Positions 18,163 through 26,952 of a DNA stretch of 47,769 nt are shown here, piece after piece. The first letter of the stretch is position 1. Every line of letters starts with the position of its first letter. This DNA comes from CAZKNJ01 sp964554185 (GTDB lineage: Bacteria; 4484-113), in contig CAZKNJ010000014.1 in assembly GCA_964554185.1 (NCBI GenBank), positions 1 through 47,769 of the forward strand, read 5' to 3'. The position numbers and the translations under genes were made by a program. The notes below the pieces were generated by a model, which did not search any database, had not been told where the DNA came from, and saw only the letters and a list, made by a program, of their open reading frames with translations.

Positions 18163-18817
18163 TGCTAGAATCGCCAAACACGGCGCTTTCCATCTCCCGG
18201 CTGATATCGTCCACCGCCTGCGTGCCGTCAATGCGCTTCAGCAGTCCGGCCTTTCGGTAGTGCTCAATGATGGGCTCGGTCTGCCCGTGGTACACGCGCA
18301 GCCGCTCGGCCAAGACTTCCTGCGTGTCGTCCCGCCGTTGCTCCAGGGCAACACCGTCATCGTCGCAGCGCTCGCCTTCTCTGGGCGGAAGCGTCACTAG
18401 GTTGTAGACCCGCCCGCACTCCGGGCAGAACCGCCGGTTCACGATGCGCTGTACGATGACCTCTTCGGGTACGTCGATGAGCACTGCTCCGGTCAGCTTG
18501 CGGCCGGTAACCGCCAGCACGCCGTCCAACATATGCGCTTGTTCCATGCTGCGGGGGAAGCCGTCAAAGACGAAGTCGGCCTCCGGGTTGGTTTGAATGG
18601 CACTGAGCACGAGATCGCGGACGATGGACGTGGGAACGAGCTTGCCGACATTCGTGAATGACTTGATCTCGGAGGCCAGCGCCGAGCCGCTCTCAATCTC
18701 GCTGCGCAGCGCTGCCCCCATATCAAAATGCAGGAAACCGTGCTTCGCCGAGAATCGGGCCGCCTGAGTGCCCTTTCCGCTCGCAGGAGGCCCGAGAAGA
18801 ACGACCGCCTTGCTCAC
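18155..18817 (-). CDS. adk: Adenylate kinase (zinc-LID type)
   Basis: 220 aa. It converts AMP and ATP into two ADP. The P-loop GPPASGKGT lies at 9-17 and the AMP-binding FDGFPRS in the middle. The LID domain holds CPECGRVYN and a later ERCDDDG, so the zinc site would be three Cys and one Asp as in many long-form kinases. The start codon is GTG at 18817, overlapping the secY stop (GTGA). The last eight or so residues are Ser/Gly-rich. Confidence 0.97.
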   Translation of the reverse strand: MSKAVVLLGPPASGKGTQAARFSAKHGFLHFDMGAALRSEIESGSALASEIKSFTNVGKLVPTSIVRDLVLSAIQTNPEADFVFDGFPRSMEQAHMLDGVLAVTGRKLTGAVLIDVPEEVIVQRIVNRRFCPECGRVYNLVTLPPREGERCDDDGVALEQRRDDTQEVLAERLRVYHGQTEPIIEHYRKAGLLKRIDGTQAVDDISREMESAVFGDSSNG

Positions 18818-20136
18818 TTGGTGAACCCCGAGTAATGGCGCATCACCATGTGGGCCTGGAGTTGTTGAACTGTATCCAGCGCGACGCCGACGACGATGAG
18901 GAGGCTGGTGCCCCCGACGTAGAAGGTCTGAATCTGTACCTGAGTGAACTCGTACACAATCATGTTCACGATGATTGGCAGAATCGCCACGGTCGCGAGG
19001 AATATTCCGCCGAAGAAGGTGACGCGGTGCAGCACTTTGTCCAGGAAATCAAAGGTGGGCTTGCCCGGCCGGATGCCGGGGATGAACCCGCCGTGTTTCT
19101 TGAGGTTGTCGGATATCTCTTTAGTGTTGAATGTTATCGCTGTGTAGATGAAAGTGAAGAGGAAAACCAGCGCCCACTCCAATGCCATGTACCAATAAGA
19201 GTGGTTGAAGCGCCCCCACCAGGAGTTGCCCGCAGTCCATTCGGGCATGAAGGCGAGCAGAGTGGAGGGGATCATAAGCAGCGCTACGGCAAAGATGATG
19301 GGAATGACTCCCGCCATCGCCACCTTGATGGGCAGGAACGTGCTCTGTCCGCCGTATATCTTGCGGCCGATCTGCCGGCGAGCGTACTGGATGGGTATCT
19401 TGCGCACCGAAAGCTGAATCCAGACGATACCAAGGACAATCAGCACCAGGAACGCGCCGAACAGCAGAATAGCGGCCCAGCGGCTCTGCTCAAACTGGGC
19501 CTGGCTGATTTCGGTCGCCAACTGCCAGGGCACGCGAGCAACGATGCCGATGAAAATGATGAGCGAGATACCGTTGCCGATGCCCTTGTTGGTAATCTCG
19601 TCGCCCAGCCACATCAGGAAGCAGGTGCCTGCGACAACCACCAGAAGTGCCGTGGCGGGAGCGATGAGCATCATCGCGCCTTCGTAAGCGGGCGACAGGA
19701 CGCCGCCTTGGAACGAGAAAATCAGCCCGGAGCCCTGAAGGAAGGCGAAAAAGATCGCCAGGTAACGGGTGTACTTGCTGATCAGTTTGCGTCCCTCGTC
19801 GCCCTCCTGTTGAATCTCCTTGAGCCGGGGCTCAATGGCAACGAGAATCTGCATGAGAATGCTGGCGTTAATGTAGGGCATGACGCCCAACGCCAGAATG
19901 CTGAACTTCCGCAGGGCGCCGCCAGTAAACAGGTCCAGCAGGCCGAACAGCCCGCCTCCAGCCGCTCCGGCTCGCTCAAAGAAAGTGTTTATCAGATCGG
20001 GCGGTATCCCCGGCGTGGGGACATGGGTGCCAATTACAAAAATCAGCAGCGCAAAACCCACGAACTTGAGCCGCCGCTTGATCTCCGGCACATTCCACGC
20101 CTGGACTATGTTGAGTGGGCTAGTCGCGGTGCTCAA
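18814..20136 (-). CDS. secY: Protein translocase subunit SecY
   Basis: 440 aa, ten transmembrane helices expected, forming the SecYEG channel. Typical parts are VPTPGIPP at the end of helix 1, GALRKFSILALGVMPYINAS with the plug region, the SFQGGVL loop and GFIPGIRPGKPT near the C-terminus. The longest frame starts at 20172 inside rplO. I choose TTG 20136 because a strong GAGGAGG lies 6 nt upstream of it (20149-20143). The gene then overlaps the end of rplO by 17 nt. Confidence 0.95.
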   Translation of the reverse strand: MSTATSPLNIVQAWNVPEIKRRLKFVGFALLIFVIGTHVPTPGIPPDLINTFFERAGAAGGGLFGLLDLFTGGALRKFSILALGVMPYINASILMQILVAIEPRLKEIQQEGDEGRKLISKYTRYLAIFFAFLQGSGLIFSFQGGVLSPAYEGAMMLIAPATALLVVVAGTCFLMWLGDEITNKGIGNGISLIIFIGIVARVPWQLATEISQAQFEQSRWAAILLFGAFLVLIVLGIVWIQLSVRKIPIQYARRQIGRKIYGGQSTFLPIKVAMAGVIPIIFAVALLMIPSTLLAFMPEWTAGNSWWGRFNHSYWYMALEWALVFLFTFIYTAITFNTKEISDNLKKHGGFIPGIRPGKPTFDFLDKVLHRVTFFGGIFLATVAILPIIVNMIVYEFTQVQIQTFYVGGTSLLIVVGVALDTVQQLQAHMVMRHYSGFTK

Positions 20137-20578
20137 CGCCGACCTCCTCGCACTTTCCGCCCGCGGCCTCAATCTTCACACGGGCGCTCTTGCTGAATGC
20201 GTGAGCCCGAAAAGTGGCTGCGGTCGTGATTTCGCCGTGCCCCAGGATCTTCACGGGCATCGGCTTTCGCGGCAGCAGCCCCTGTGTGGCGAGAAATGCG
20301 AAATCCACCACCCCGCCCTCCGGGATGTCCTTGATGGATCGGAGGTTCACCGGGTAGAACTCCACCTTGTTGGTGCGCTTAAAGCCCGGCAGCTTGGGCA
20401 TCTGGCGGTACGACTGCATGCGGCCACCTTCGAAGTTAGCGCCTTTGGTGCCGCCGGCGCGAGATTTCTGGCCCTTCATTCCGCGCCCCGAAGTCTTGCC
20501 CTGGCCCGCGCCGATCCCGCGCCCTATCCGCTTGCGCTTCTTGTCGGAACCGGGAGTCTGAACGAGTGGGATAGGCAT
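20120..20578 (-). CDS. rplO: 50S ribosomal protein L15
   Basis: 152 aa. The Gly/Arg-rich N-terminal extension (RIGRGIGAGQGKTSGRG, then GQKSRAGG) that threads into 23S rRNA is present. The globular C-terminal part follows with VKILGHGEITTAATFRAHAF. It directly follows rpsE with no intervening base, so no rpmD (L30) gene is found at its usual site between the two. Confidence 0.98.
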   Translation of the reverse strand: MPIPLVQTPGSDKKRKRIGRGIGAGQGKTSGRGMKGQKSRAGGTKGANFEGGRMQSYRQMPKLPGFKRTNKVEFYPVNLRSIKDIPEGGVVDFAFLATQGLLPRKPMPVKILGHGEITTAATFRAHAFSKSARVKIEAAGGKCEEVGVEHRD

Positions 20579-21283
20579 CTAGCTCTCCTCCTCGCTATCG
20601 CCGGCACCGGCAGGATGTACGGGAACCGAAGCGGCTTTCGCCGGCTCGGCTTTGGCGGCCGGTGGATCACCGGCAGGCGCCGGCGGCGCGGCCTTGACGG
20701 CGGGTGCTTCATGGGCGGTCGTGGCTTTCTCCTTATCTTCCGCCGGCACCGCAGCCGCCTTCTTCCCGCCCACCTCAATCCGGTAGCCGCGATCGCGCCG
20801 GTGCTTTACCACCGTCTCAGGAGCCACAATCGTGAGCAGCGCCTCAAACGTGGCTTTGGCGCAGTTCACGCGATTGTTGCTCCCGATAAACTTGGCGGTG
20901 CAGTCGCTGACGCCTGCCAGCGCAAGCAGCGGGCGAGCCGGTCCGCCCGCCGTGATGCCGGCGCCTTCGCGCGCAGGCCGCAGCACCACGGTCGTGGTGC
21001 AGTATTTGTGCTTGATTTCGTAAGGAATAGTCGTGCCTCGCCGCGTGATGCTGACCATGTGCTTGCGGGCAAGCTCTTCGCCCTTGCGAATGGCCTCCAC
21101 CACTTCCGGCGCCTTGCCGAGCCCGAGGCCCACGCTGCCTTCGCCGTCACCTACTACCACCAGCGCCGTGAACCTGAAGCGGCGGCCGCCCTTGAGCACC
21201 TTGGCGACGCGGTTGACGTAAAGCACCTCGGATTTGAACTTGGTGTCTTCCGGTTCCTGTCTCCGTTGTCTGTAATAACCCAT
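20579..21283 (-). CDS. rpsE: 30S ribosomal protein S5 with long C-terminal tail
   Basis: 234 aa from ATG 21283 (MGYYRQRRQ); the frame upstream overlaps rplR and is not S5-like. The core is typical: LYVNRVAKVLKGGRRFRFTA, VGDGEGSVGLGLGKAPEV and the S5 C-terminal AGITAGGPARPLLALAGVSD. The usual protein is about 165-175 aa. Here about 60 extra residues follow, rich in Ala, Pro, Lys and Glu (from about GGKKAAAVPAEDKEK on) and probably disordered. It begins 10 nt after rplR. Confidence 0.97.
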   Translation of the reverse strand: MGYYRQRRQEPEDTKFKSEVLYVNRVAKVLKGGRRFRFTALVVVGDGEGSVGLGLGKAPEVVEAIRKGEELARKHMVSITRRGTTIPYEIKHKYCTTTVVLRPAREGAGITAGGPARPLLALAGVSDCTAKFIGSNNRVNCAKATFEALLTIVAPETVVKHRRDRGYRIEVGGKKAAAVPAEDKEKATTAHEAPAVKAAPPAPAGDPPAAKAEPAKAASVPVHPAGAGDSEEES

Positions 21284-21293
21284 GTGTTTCCTC

Positions 21294-21656
21294 TTAGAAC
21301 TGCAAACCAGCTTCCCTGGCGGCGTCGGCAAAGGCCTTCACCGCGCCGTGGAACTGGTGTCCGCCACGGTCAAAGACCACGGCCTTGATGCCGGCGTCCA
21401 GGGCGCGCTTCCCCATTTCGCCGCCCAGCGTTTTCGCGGTCTCGACGGGCTTGCCGGTAAGCTTGGCCTTCAGGTCGGGCGTCAGACTGGACAGCGCCAG
21501 AAGCGTCTTGCCCCCGGTGTCGTCAATCACCTGCGCGAATATGTGGCGGTTGCTCTTGAACACCGCCAGCCGTGGGCGCTCCGGCGTGCCCTGGACCTTC
21601 CGGCGCATACGCCGGTGCCGGATTACCCTGAGACTGTTGCGTGATGTATTAGCCAT
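21294..21656 (-). CDS. rplR: 50S ribosomal protein L18
   Basis: 120 aa from ATG 21656, which has GGAG 6 nt upstream. An alternative ATG at 21668 overlaps the rplF stop (TAATG) and would add four residues. Family blocks are RHRRMRRKVQGTPERPRLAV, FKSNRHIFAQVIDD and the C-terminal VVFDRGGHQFHGAVKAFADA. It binds 5S rRNA with L5. Confidence 0.97.
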   Translation of the reverse strand: MANTSRNSLRVIRHRRMRRKVQGTPERPRLAVFKSNRHIFAQVIDDTGGKTLLALSSLTPDLKAKLTGKPVETAKTLGGEMGKRALDAGIKAVVFDRGGHQFHGAVKAFADAAREAGLQF

Positions 21657-21667
21657 ACTGCGCTCCA

Positions 21668-22225
21668 TTAGCCCGTTTTGCCGGCCTTGCGGATCACCCG
21701 TTCGCCTTCGTAGCGGATGCCCTTGCCCTTGTAGGGCTCTGGCGGGTACACCCGCCGCACCTGGTCCGCCCAGTGCCCGACGCGCTCACGGTCAATGCCG
21801 GAGATTGTAATGATACTGGTGGGAAGCTGCTCCTTGGTGGTCGTTCCCTCCATCGCCACTTTGACTTCAGGCGGGAAGTCGAACTCCACGGGATGGGAAA
21901 AGCCTATGTTGAGTGTGAGCTTACTGCCGGCGACGTTCACCCGGTAGCCAGTGCCGCGCACTTCAAGCTTCTTGGTGAAGCCTTCGGACACGCCCACTAC
22001 AATATTGCTCACGAGCGCACGCGTCAGCCCGTGACGGGCGCGCACCGCCGGCTCGTTGCTCTTGCGCGAGAAGGTGATCTTCCCGTCAGCTATTTCAAAG
22101 TCAATGCACTCCGCCACCTCGTGCGCGAGTTCGCCCAGCTTGCCTTTCACCGTAATGGTGCGGCCCTTAGCTGCGGCCTCAACGCCGGGGGGAAGAGCGA
22201 TAGGTTTTCTACCAACACGAGACAT
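21668..22225 (-). CDS. rplF: 50S ribosomal protein L6
   Basis: 185 aa. It begins MSRVGRKPIALPPGVEA and has two L6 repeats. The second carries LEVRGTGYRVNV and the C-terminal motif RVYPPEPYKGKGIRYEGE. It follows rpsH by 3 nt. Confidence 0.98.
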   Translation of the reverse strand: MSRVGRKPIALPPGVEAAAKGRTITVKGKLGELAHEVAECIDFEIADGKITFSRKSNEPAVRARHGLTRALVSNIVVGVSEGFTKKLEVRGTGYRVNVAGSKLTLNIGFSHPVEFDFPPEVKVAMEGTTTKEQLPTSIITISGIDRERVGHWADQVRRVYPPEPYKGKGIRYEGERVIRKAGKTG

Positions 22226-22228
22226 CTG

Positions 22229-22648
22229 TTACCAAACCTCCATCAGCACTTCGCCACCCACCCGCTTGCGCCTGGCCTCAACGTCGGACAGGACGCCGCT
22301 GGAAGTCGAGAGAATGCGGATACCGGTGCCGCCGCGAAGCGATACGTTCTTGCCACTGTCCACATACACCCGGCGGCTGGGCTTGCTCACTCGGCTGATG
22401 TGGTTAAGCGGCCCGAAGCGCCGCAAGTCATCATAGTACCGGAGGTGAATGCGAATCTTGCGGAACTTCGGGTTCTTGCCACGCCCTTCGGAGTAAACCT
22501 CGTAGCGCTCAATAAAACCCTCGCGCCCGAGGATGCGCGCGATTTCCTCGCGCATGCGCGAGTAATTCGCCACCGCTTCCAGCTTCCGCGCGAGCTTGGC
22601 GTTACGGATTATTGTAATGAAATCGGCGATTGGATCGGTTTGCGTCAT
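22229..22648 (-). CDS. rpsH: 30S ribosomal protein S8
   Basis: 139 aa. It begins TQTDPIADFITIIRNAK and carries VNYSRMREEIARIL-like sequence (here VANYSRMREEIARIL). The C-terminal signature is ILSTSSGVLSDVEARRKRVG. In E. coli S8 represses the spc operon; regulation here is not visible. It follows rpsN by 8 nt. Confidence 0.98.
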   Translation of the reverse strand: MTQTDPIADFITIIRNAKLARKLEAVANYSRMREEIARILGREGFIERYEVYSEGRGKNPKFRKIRIHLRYYDDLRRFGPLNHISRVSKPSRRVYVDSGKNVSLRGGTGIRILSTSSGVLSDVEARRKRVGGEVLMEVW

Positions 22649-22656
22649 AGTCGTTC

Positions 22657-22842
22657 TTACCAGCTGCTCTTAGTCACTCCCGGCAGGTAGCCCTTCAGCG
22701 CGAATGTGCGGAAACAGACCCGGCAAATGTTGAAGAACCGGTAGTACCCGCGTGGACGGCCGCAGATGGCACAGCGGTTGCGGTGCCTGATTTCGTACTT
22801 CAGCTTCTGTTGGTTGCGGTTGATTTTCGACTTCTTCGCCAT
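22657..22842 (-). CDS. rpsN: 30S ribosomal protein S14 type Z
   Basis: 61 aa, the short zinc-binding form. The two knuckles CAICGRP and CRVCF provide four cysteines, and the ending GYLPGVTKSSW is diagnostic. It lies between rplE (6 nt) and rpsH. Confidence 0.98.
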   Translation of the reverse strand: MAKKSKINRNQQKLKYEIRHRNRCAICGRPRGYYRFFNICRVCFRTFALKGYLPGVTKSSW

Positions 22843-22848
22843 ACTTTG

Positions 22849-23424
22849 TTATGCAACCTCCTTGGTCACCTTGTAATCCCTGAAGGGCATTCCCAGCCGG
22901 TACAGCAGGTCCGCCGCCAGCGCGTCGTCATCGGCGGTTGTGGTGATGGTGACCTGCATTCCCTTGATGACTTCCACTTCGTCGAAGATGATCTCGGGGA
23001 AAATCAGCTGGTCGCGCAGCCCCAGGTTGTAGTTGCCGCGCCCGTCGAAGCCCTTGACGCTGACGCCCTGGAAGTCCCGGACGCGCGGCAGCGTGATGCT
23101 CATCAGCTTGTCGAGGAAGTGCCACATCAGCTCGCCGCGAAGCGTCACCGTGACACCCACCGGCTGGCCCTCGCGCAGCTTGAAGTTGCTGATGGACTTC
23201 TTGGCGCGGGTGACCACCGGCTTCTGGCCGGCGATAACCGTCAGGGTCTTCACCGTGCCCTCAAGCGCCTTGGCGTTGTCCTTAGCTTCGCCCACGCCGA
23301 TATTGACCTTGACCATCTTCAGGCGAGGAACCTGCATCGGGTTCTCCAGCCCCCGCTCCTTGATGAGCGCGGGCTTCACCTCGTTTTCGTAGATATCATG
23401 CAACCTTGATTTGGGTAGTCCCAT
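22849..23424 (-). CDS. rplE: 50S ribosomal protein L5
   Basis: 191 aa. Typical blocks are RLKMVKVNIGVGEAKDNAKA near the N-terminus, TRAKKSISNFKLREGQPVGV in the middle, and GRGNYNLGLRDQLIFPEI further on. It binds 5S rRNA and contacts P-site tRNA. It follows rplX by 8 nt. Confidence 0.98.
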   Translation of the reverse strand: MGLPKSRLHDIYENEVKPALIKERGLENPMQVPRLKMVKVNIGVGEAKDNAKALEGTVKTLTVIAGQKPVVTRAKKSISNFKLREGQPVGVTVTLRGELMWHFLDKLMSITLPRVRDFQGVSVKGFDGRGNYNLGLRDQLIFPEIIFDEVEVIKGMQVTITTTADDDALAADLLYRLGMPFRDYKVTKEVA

Positions 23425-23432
23425 GTGAATCC

Positions 23433-23753
23433 CTACTTCGAATCAACGAGTTCATTGGTGCGCTTGGAATAGCGCAGCCATTTGCCCTCAACGCGCCGCC
23501 GTCCGACGCGCGTGCCTTTGCCGGTGCCCTTGTCCACCGGCTGCACGTTGCTAATGTCCAGCGGCATCGCCTTATCAATGATGCCGCCCTGCGGGCTGTC
23601 CTTGGTCGGCTTCTGGTGCTTCTTGTACACGTTGATGTTTTCCACGATGACCTTGCGGTTTCCGGCGTACACACGCAGCACTTTGCCCTTGCGTCCGCGA
23701 TCCTTGCCCGCCAGCACGATTACCTCGTCGCCCTTCTTCACATGCAGCTTCAT
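23433..23753 (-). CDS. rplX: 50S ribosomal protein L24
   Basis: 106 aa. It has a KOW motif at the N-terminus (KKGDEVIVLAGKDRGRKGKV) followed by VIVENINVYKKHQKPT and the family GGIIDKAMPLDISNV. Its ATG shares a base with the rplN stop (TAATG at 23755-23751). Confidence 0.98.
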   Translation of the reverse strand: MKLHVKKGDEVIVLAGKDRGRKGKVLRVYAGNRKVIVENINVYKKHQKPTKDSPQGGIIDKAMPLDISNVQPVDKGTGKGTRVGRRRVEGKWLRYSKRTNELVDSK

Positions 23754-24124
23754 TAGAGAACCTCCGGCGCGAGGGAAACGATCTTCATATAGCCGCGCTC
23801 GCGCAGTTCGCGCGCAACCGGCCCAAAAACGCGCGTCCCCTGCGGATTGCGGGTCTCCACATCGATGAGCACGCAGGCGTTGTCGTCAAACCTGACGGTG
23901 GAGCCGTCACGGCGGCGGATAGGATTGGTCGTGCGCACCACCACGGCCTTCACCACCTGGCCCTTCTTCACCTGGGAGCGGGGGCTGGCGACCTTAACCG
24001 TGCCCACAATCACATCGCCCACGGACGCGTACCTGCTCGTAGAGCGTCCCAGCACACGGATGCAGAGAAGTTGCTTACCGCCCGAGTTGTCAGCAATTAA
24101 TAGGCGTGATTCCTGTTGGATCAT
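23753..24124 (-). CDS. rplN: 50S ribosomal protein L14
   Basis: 123 aa. It starts MIQQESRLLIADNSGGKQLL and contains VVVRTTNPIRRRDGSTVRFD and the C-terminal VFGPVARELRERGYMKIVSL. It lies 3 nt after rpsQ and overlaps rplX by one base. Confidence 0.98.
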   Translation of the reverse strand: MIQQESRLLIADNSGGKQLLCIRVLGRSTSRYASVGDVIVGTVKVASPRSQVKKGQVVKAVVVRTTNPIRRRDGSTVRFDDNACVLIDVETRNPQGTRVFGPVARELRERGYMKIVSLAPEVL

Positions 24125-24127
24125 CTT

Positions 24128-24673
24128 CTACTCCCCGGCGGGTTTCTCCGTGTCGGTTTCTGCTGTTCCGGCAGCAGGGGTTTCACTTGGCGCCGCAGCA
24201 GCCATCACATCAGGCATCGGTGCAGAAACGAGGGGAACGAACTCGTTGTCATGGGCTTCGCCCGCACCAGCGGTATCCGCACCGGCTTCAGCCTCCGCAG
24301 CCTCTTCCACCGCCTCTTCCACCGCGGCACCTTCGGCCTCCTCCGCTGTTTCCTCGGCAACGGCTTCCGCAGCCTCAATGCCGAGTGCAACTCTCAGGTC
24401 GTCGTCATGGCGCACTTCCACTTCCGGCCCCACGCCGCGGGTGACGACCGCATCCAGCACCCACCGCTTGCGCGCCGACAGCGGGCGGCTCTCAATGATG
24501 CGCACCGTGTCGCCGATGTTGGCGGCCTCGTTCTCGTCGTGCGCCATGAAACGGCTGCGCACGCGGATGTACTTGCGGTAGCGCGGGTGCAGCTTGCGGC
24601 GGTGCACCTCAACCACTATAGTTTTCGCGTTCTTGTCGGAGACGACCGTACCTACTTTCACCTTGCGCGGCAT
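24128..24673 (-). CDS. rpsQ: 30S ribosomal protein S17 with about 95-residue acidic tail
   Basis: 181 aa from ATG 24673, one base after the rpmC stop. The first about 85 residues are normal S17: KVKVGTVVSDKNAKTIVVEV, HPRYRKYIRVRSRFMAHDE, IGDTVRIIESRPLSARKRW. The usual protein is 80-100 aa. The rest is a Glu/Ala-rich, probably disordered or helical tail (AEEAEGAAVEEAVEEAAE, then Ala/Pro/Thr-rich to the end). The tail uses in-frame, neighbour-like codons and ends exactly 3 nt before rplN, so it is not a run-on error. Confidence 0.96.
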   Translation of the reverse strand: MPRKVKVGTVVSDKNAKTIVVEVHRRKLHPRYRKYIRVRSRFMAHDENEAANIGDTVRIIESRPLSARKRWVLDAVVTRGVGPEVEVRHDDDLRVALGIEAAEAVAEETAEEAEGAAVEEAVEEAAEAEAGADTAGAGEAHDNEFVPLVSAPMPDVMAAAAPSETPAAGTAETDTEKPAGE

Positions 24674-24674
24674 A

Positions 24675-24875
24675 TTAAACCTCGTTCTCCCGGATGAGTG
24701 TCTCCACCCGAGCAATATCCCGCTTCAGCTCGCGGAGGCGGCGGTAGTTCTCCAGTTTCCCCGTGATCTTCTCAAAGCGGAGTTCGTATATCTCGCTGCG
24801 AAGCTCGCGCGCGCGCTTCTTCAGCTCAGGGGCGCTGAGCTTGCGCAGCTCCTGGATTTTCCTCTTGGATGCCAT
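24675..24875 (-). CDS. rpmC: 50S ribosomal protein L29
   Basis: 66 aa two-helix protein: KIQELRKLSAPELKKRAREL, then RFEKITGKLENYRRLRELKR and IARVETLIREN. It lies 9 nt after rplP, in the standard rplP-rpmC-rpsQ order. Confidence 0.97.
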   Translation of the reverse strand: MASKRKIQELRKLSAPELKKRARELRSEIYELRFEKITGKLENYRRLRELKRDIARVETLIRENEV

Positions 24876-24884
24876 CGTTATCTC

Positions 24885-25298
24885 CTAGAAGTTCACCCTC
24901 TCTACGACGCGGGTCCTGATGGGCAGCTTGTGCGCCGCACGCTCCAGGGCCTCGCGCGCGATGGCTTCCGTCGGCGCCTCCACTTCGAACATAATCCGAC
25001 CAGCTTTAACCACTGCCACATATCCTTCCGGCGGACCTTTTCCCGAGCCCTGGCGGGTTTCCGCCGGCTTCTTGGTGAAGGGCTTGTCCGGGAAGATGCG
25101 AATCCACAACTTCCCGGCCTTCTTCAGACGGCGGTTGATTGCGATACGCGCGGATTCAATCTGGTTCGCCGTGATCCAAGCTGGCTGCATAGCCTTCAGG
25201 CCAAACTGCCCGAAATCCACGTTGCCGCCGCGGAACGCCTTGCCGCGCATGCGGCCGCGCTGGGTCTTGCGGTGTTTTACCCTGCTGGGTACGAGCAT
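24885..25298 (-). CDS. rplP: 50S ribosomal protein L16
   Basis: 137 aa. It begins MLVPSRVKHRKTQRGRMRG and contains WITANQIESARIAINRRLKK and RIFPDKPFTKKPAETRQGSG. It binds near the A site. Its ATG overlaps the rpsC stop by one base (TAATG). Confidence 0.98.
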   Translation of the reverse strand: MLVPSRVKHRKTQRGRMRGKAFRGGNVDFGQFGLKAMQPAWITANQIESARIAINRRLKKAGKLWIRIFPDKPFTKKPAETRQGSGKGPPEGYVAVVKAGRIMFEVEAPTEAIAREALERAAHKLPIRTRVVERVNF

Positions 25299-25960
25299 TA
25301 GTTCTCACCTCCGCCTGATACCCCGCGCTCGGGCACGACATCTCCGGTATAGATCCAGGCTTTCACTCCGATGGAGCCAAAGGTTGTGTGAGCCACATCG
25401 CAGGCATAGTCAATCTTCGCGCGGATAGTGTGCAAGGGGATGCGCCCGCGGCGGTACCATTCGGTGCGGCACATCTCTGCGCCGTTCAGCCGTCCCGCCA
25501 CCATCAGCTTCACGCCCTTGGCACCGGCCTGTTCGCAGCGCCTCAGCTGCAGCTTCAGCGCCCGGCGGAAGTTGATGCGCTTCTCCAACTGGGCGATGAT
25601 GTTGTTGACCACGACCCCCGCCGAGAGGTCGGGATTGGGCTCTTCGTAGAAATCCAGATGAACTTCGCCGCTGCCCAGAATCTCCGCGAGCTTGCGGCGC
25701 AGCTCTTCGCGCCTGCTGCCGCCGCGACCGACCGCGATACCCACACGCACGCAGTACACATTGACGATGAAGCGCCCAACGTAGCGCTTGATCTCAACGC
25801 GCGAAACCTGCGCGCTCTTTAGTTCCTTTTCCAGAACCTTGCGCACCTGCAGATCTTTCACGAGCTGGCCGCCGTAGGACTTGCGGTTGGCGAACCACAC
25901 AGCGGTCCACTTGGTGGTCTGCTTAAGCCTGAATCCAATTGGGTGAGTCTTCTGTCCCAT
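25298..25960 (-). CDS. rpsC: 30S ribosomal protein S3
   Basis: 220 aa. It begins MGQKTHPIGFRLKQTTKWTA. The KH domain includes VRVGIAVGRGGSRREELRR, where the usual GxxG is present as GRGG. The C-terminal domain shows GAKGVKLMVAGRLNGAEMCR and ARTEWYRRGRIPLHTIRAKI-like sequence. It forms part of the mRNA entry site. It follows rplV directly. Confidence 0.98.
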   Translation of the reverse strand: MGQKTHPIGFRLKQTTKWTAVWFANRKSYGGQLVKDLQVRKVLEKELKSAQVSRVEIKRYVGRFIVNVYCVRVGIAVGRGGSRREELRRKLAEILGSGEVHLDFYEEPNPDLSAGVVVNNIIAQLEKRINFRRALKLQLRRCEQAGAKGVKLMVAGRLNGAEMCRTEWYRRGRIPLHTIRAKIDYACDVAHTTFGSIGVKAWIYTGDVVPERGVSGGGEN

Positions 25961-26638
25961 CTACTTGGTCTCCCCGGCGGGTTCTGCAGGAGTGTCCTGC
26001 GTGGGCTCCGCCGCGCCTGTTTCCACCACATCCCCCGGCTCCGGCTTAGCCGCGTCAACCTTCTTGGCGGCGCGCTTGCGCTTCGGAGCAGGCTTCGCCA
26101 CCACGGCTTCTTCCTCCACGGACTTGGCTTTACTCTTGGCCCGGGCCTTCGCCGGTTTGGCGGGCTCTTTGACCTTGGCAGCAGCTTTCTTCGTCTCGCC
26201 GGCCACCGCCTTCCCGGCCTTAGCCTTGCGGCCCATTGCAGTAAGGCGGCGCTTCGGCGCAGCCTTTGCCTGGGGCTCCGGCTCAACCCGTTTCACCCGG
26301 TGTTCAGCTTTGATGTCCACTTCAATTGTGATATGGCTGGTGCGCTTGAGAATGCGGTTCGCCCGACCGCGGGCGCGCGGGCGGATACGCTTGTAGGTTG
26401 ACGCGCCGTCAACCACCACGTTCTTCACGATCAGCAGCTCCGGGTCGAGGTCGTGGTTGTTCTCCGCGTTGGCTACCGCGGAGTTGAGCAGCTTCAGGAT
26501 GGCCTCGCAGGTCGGGCTGGGATGGTACGCAAGGATGGCCCGCGCCTCTTCCACGCTTTTCCCTTTGAACAGCTGCGTGTATTTCCTCACCTTGAAAGGC
26601 GAGACGCGCATGTACTTGAGTGTTGCGGTGACTGCCAC
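25961..26638 (-). CDS. rplV: 50S ribosomal protein L22 with about 115-residue tail
   Basis: 225 aa from GTG 26638, which has AGGAT upstream; the longer frame runs through rpsS. The core (about residues 1-110) is typical: YMRVSPFKVRKYTQLFKGKS, LLNSAVANAENNHDLDPELL and RIRPRARGRANRILKRTSHI. Normal L22 is 110-120 aa. The remainder is a Lys/Ala/Pro-rich basic segment turning acidic at the end (EPGDVVETGAAEPTQD). The core's hairpin lines the exit tunnel; the tail would lie on the surface, by inference. Confidence 0.96.
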   Translation of the reverse strand: MAVTATLKYMRVSPFKVRKYTQLFKGKSVEEARAILAYHPSPTCEAILKLLNSAVANAENNHDLDPELLIVKNVVVDGASTYKRIRPRARGRANRILKRTSHITIEVDIKAEHRVKRVEPEPQAKAAPKRRLTAMGRKAKAGKAVAGETKKAAAKVKEPAKPAKARAKSKAKSVEEEAVVAKPAPKRKRAAKKVDAAKPEPGDVVETGAAEPTQDTPAEPAGETK

Positions 26639-26643
26639 GGTGA

Positions 26644-26928
26644 TTATCCTTTGATGCGAGCCTTCTTCTCGTCTCTGATATGGCTGCGGAATGTGCGCGT
26701 CGGCGCGAACTCCCCGAGCTTGTGCCCCACCAGCTCCTCGGTCACGTACAGCGGGATAAACCGTTTGCCGTTGTGGACCTCGAAGTTGTGCCCGATGAAA
26801 TCGGGCACAATGGTGGAGCGGCGCGACCAAGTGCGGATGACGCGCTTCTCGCCGGAGTCGTTCATCACTTGCACCTTGCGCAGCAGGTGATCATCAATAA
26901 AGGGCCCTTTTTTGATTGATCGGCTCAT
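26644..26928 (-). CDS. rpsS: 30S ribosomal protein S19
   Basis: 94 aa. It begins MSRSIKKGPFIDDHLLRKV, then WSRRSTIVPDFIGHNFEVHN and VTEELVGHKLGEFAPTRTF. It lies 24 nt after rplB. Confidence 0.98.
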   Translation of the reverse strand: MSRSIKKGPFIDDHLLRKVQVMNDSGEKRVIRTWSRRSTIVPDFIGHNFEVHNGKRFIPLYVTEELVGHKLGEFAPTRTFRSHIRDEKKARIKG

Positions 26929-26952
26929 TTATTCGGAAAACCTCACATTCGC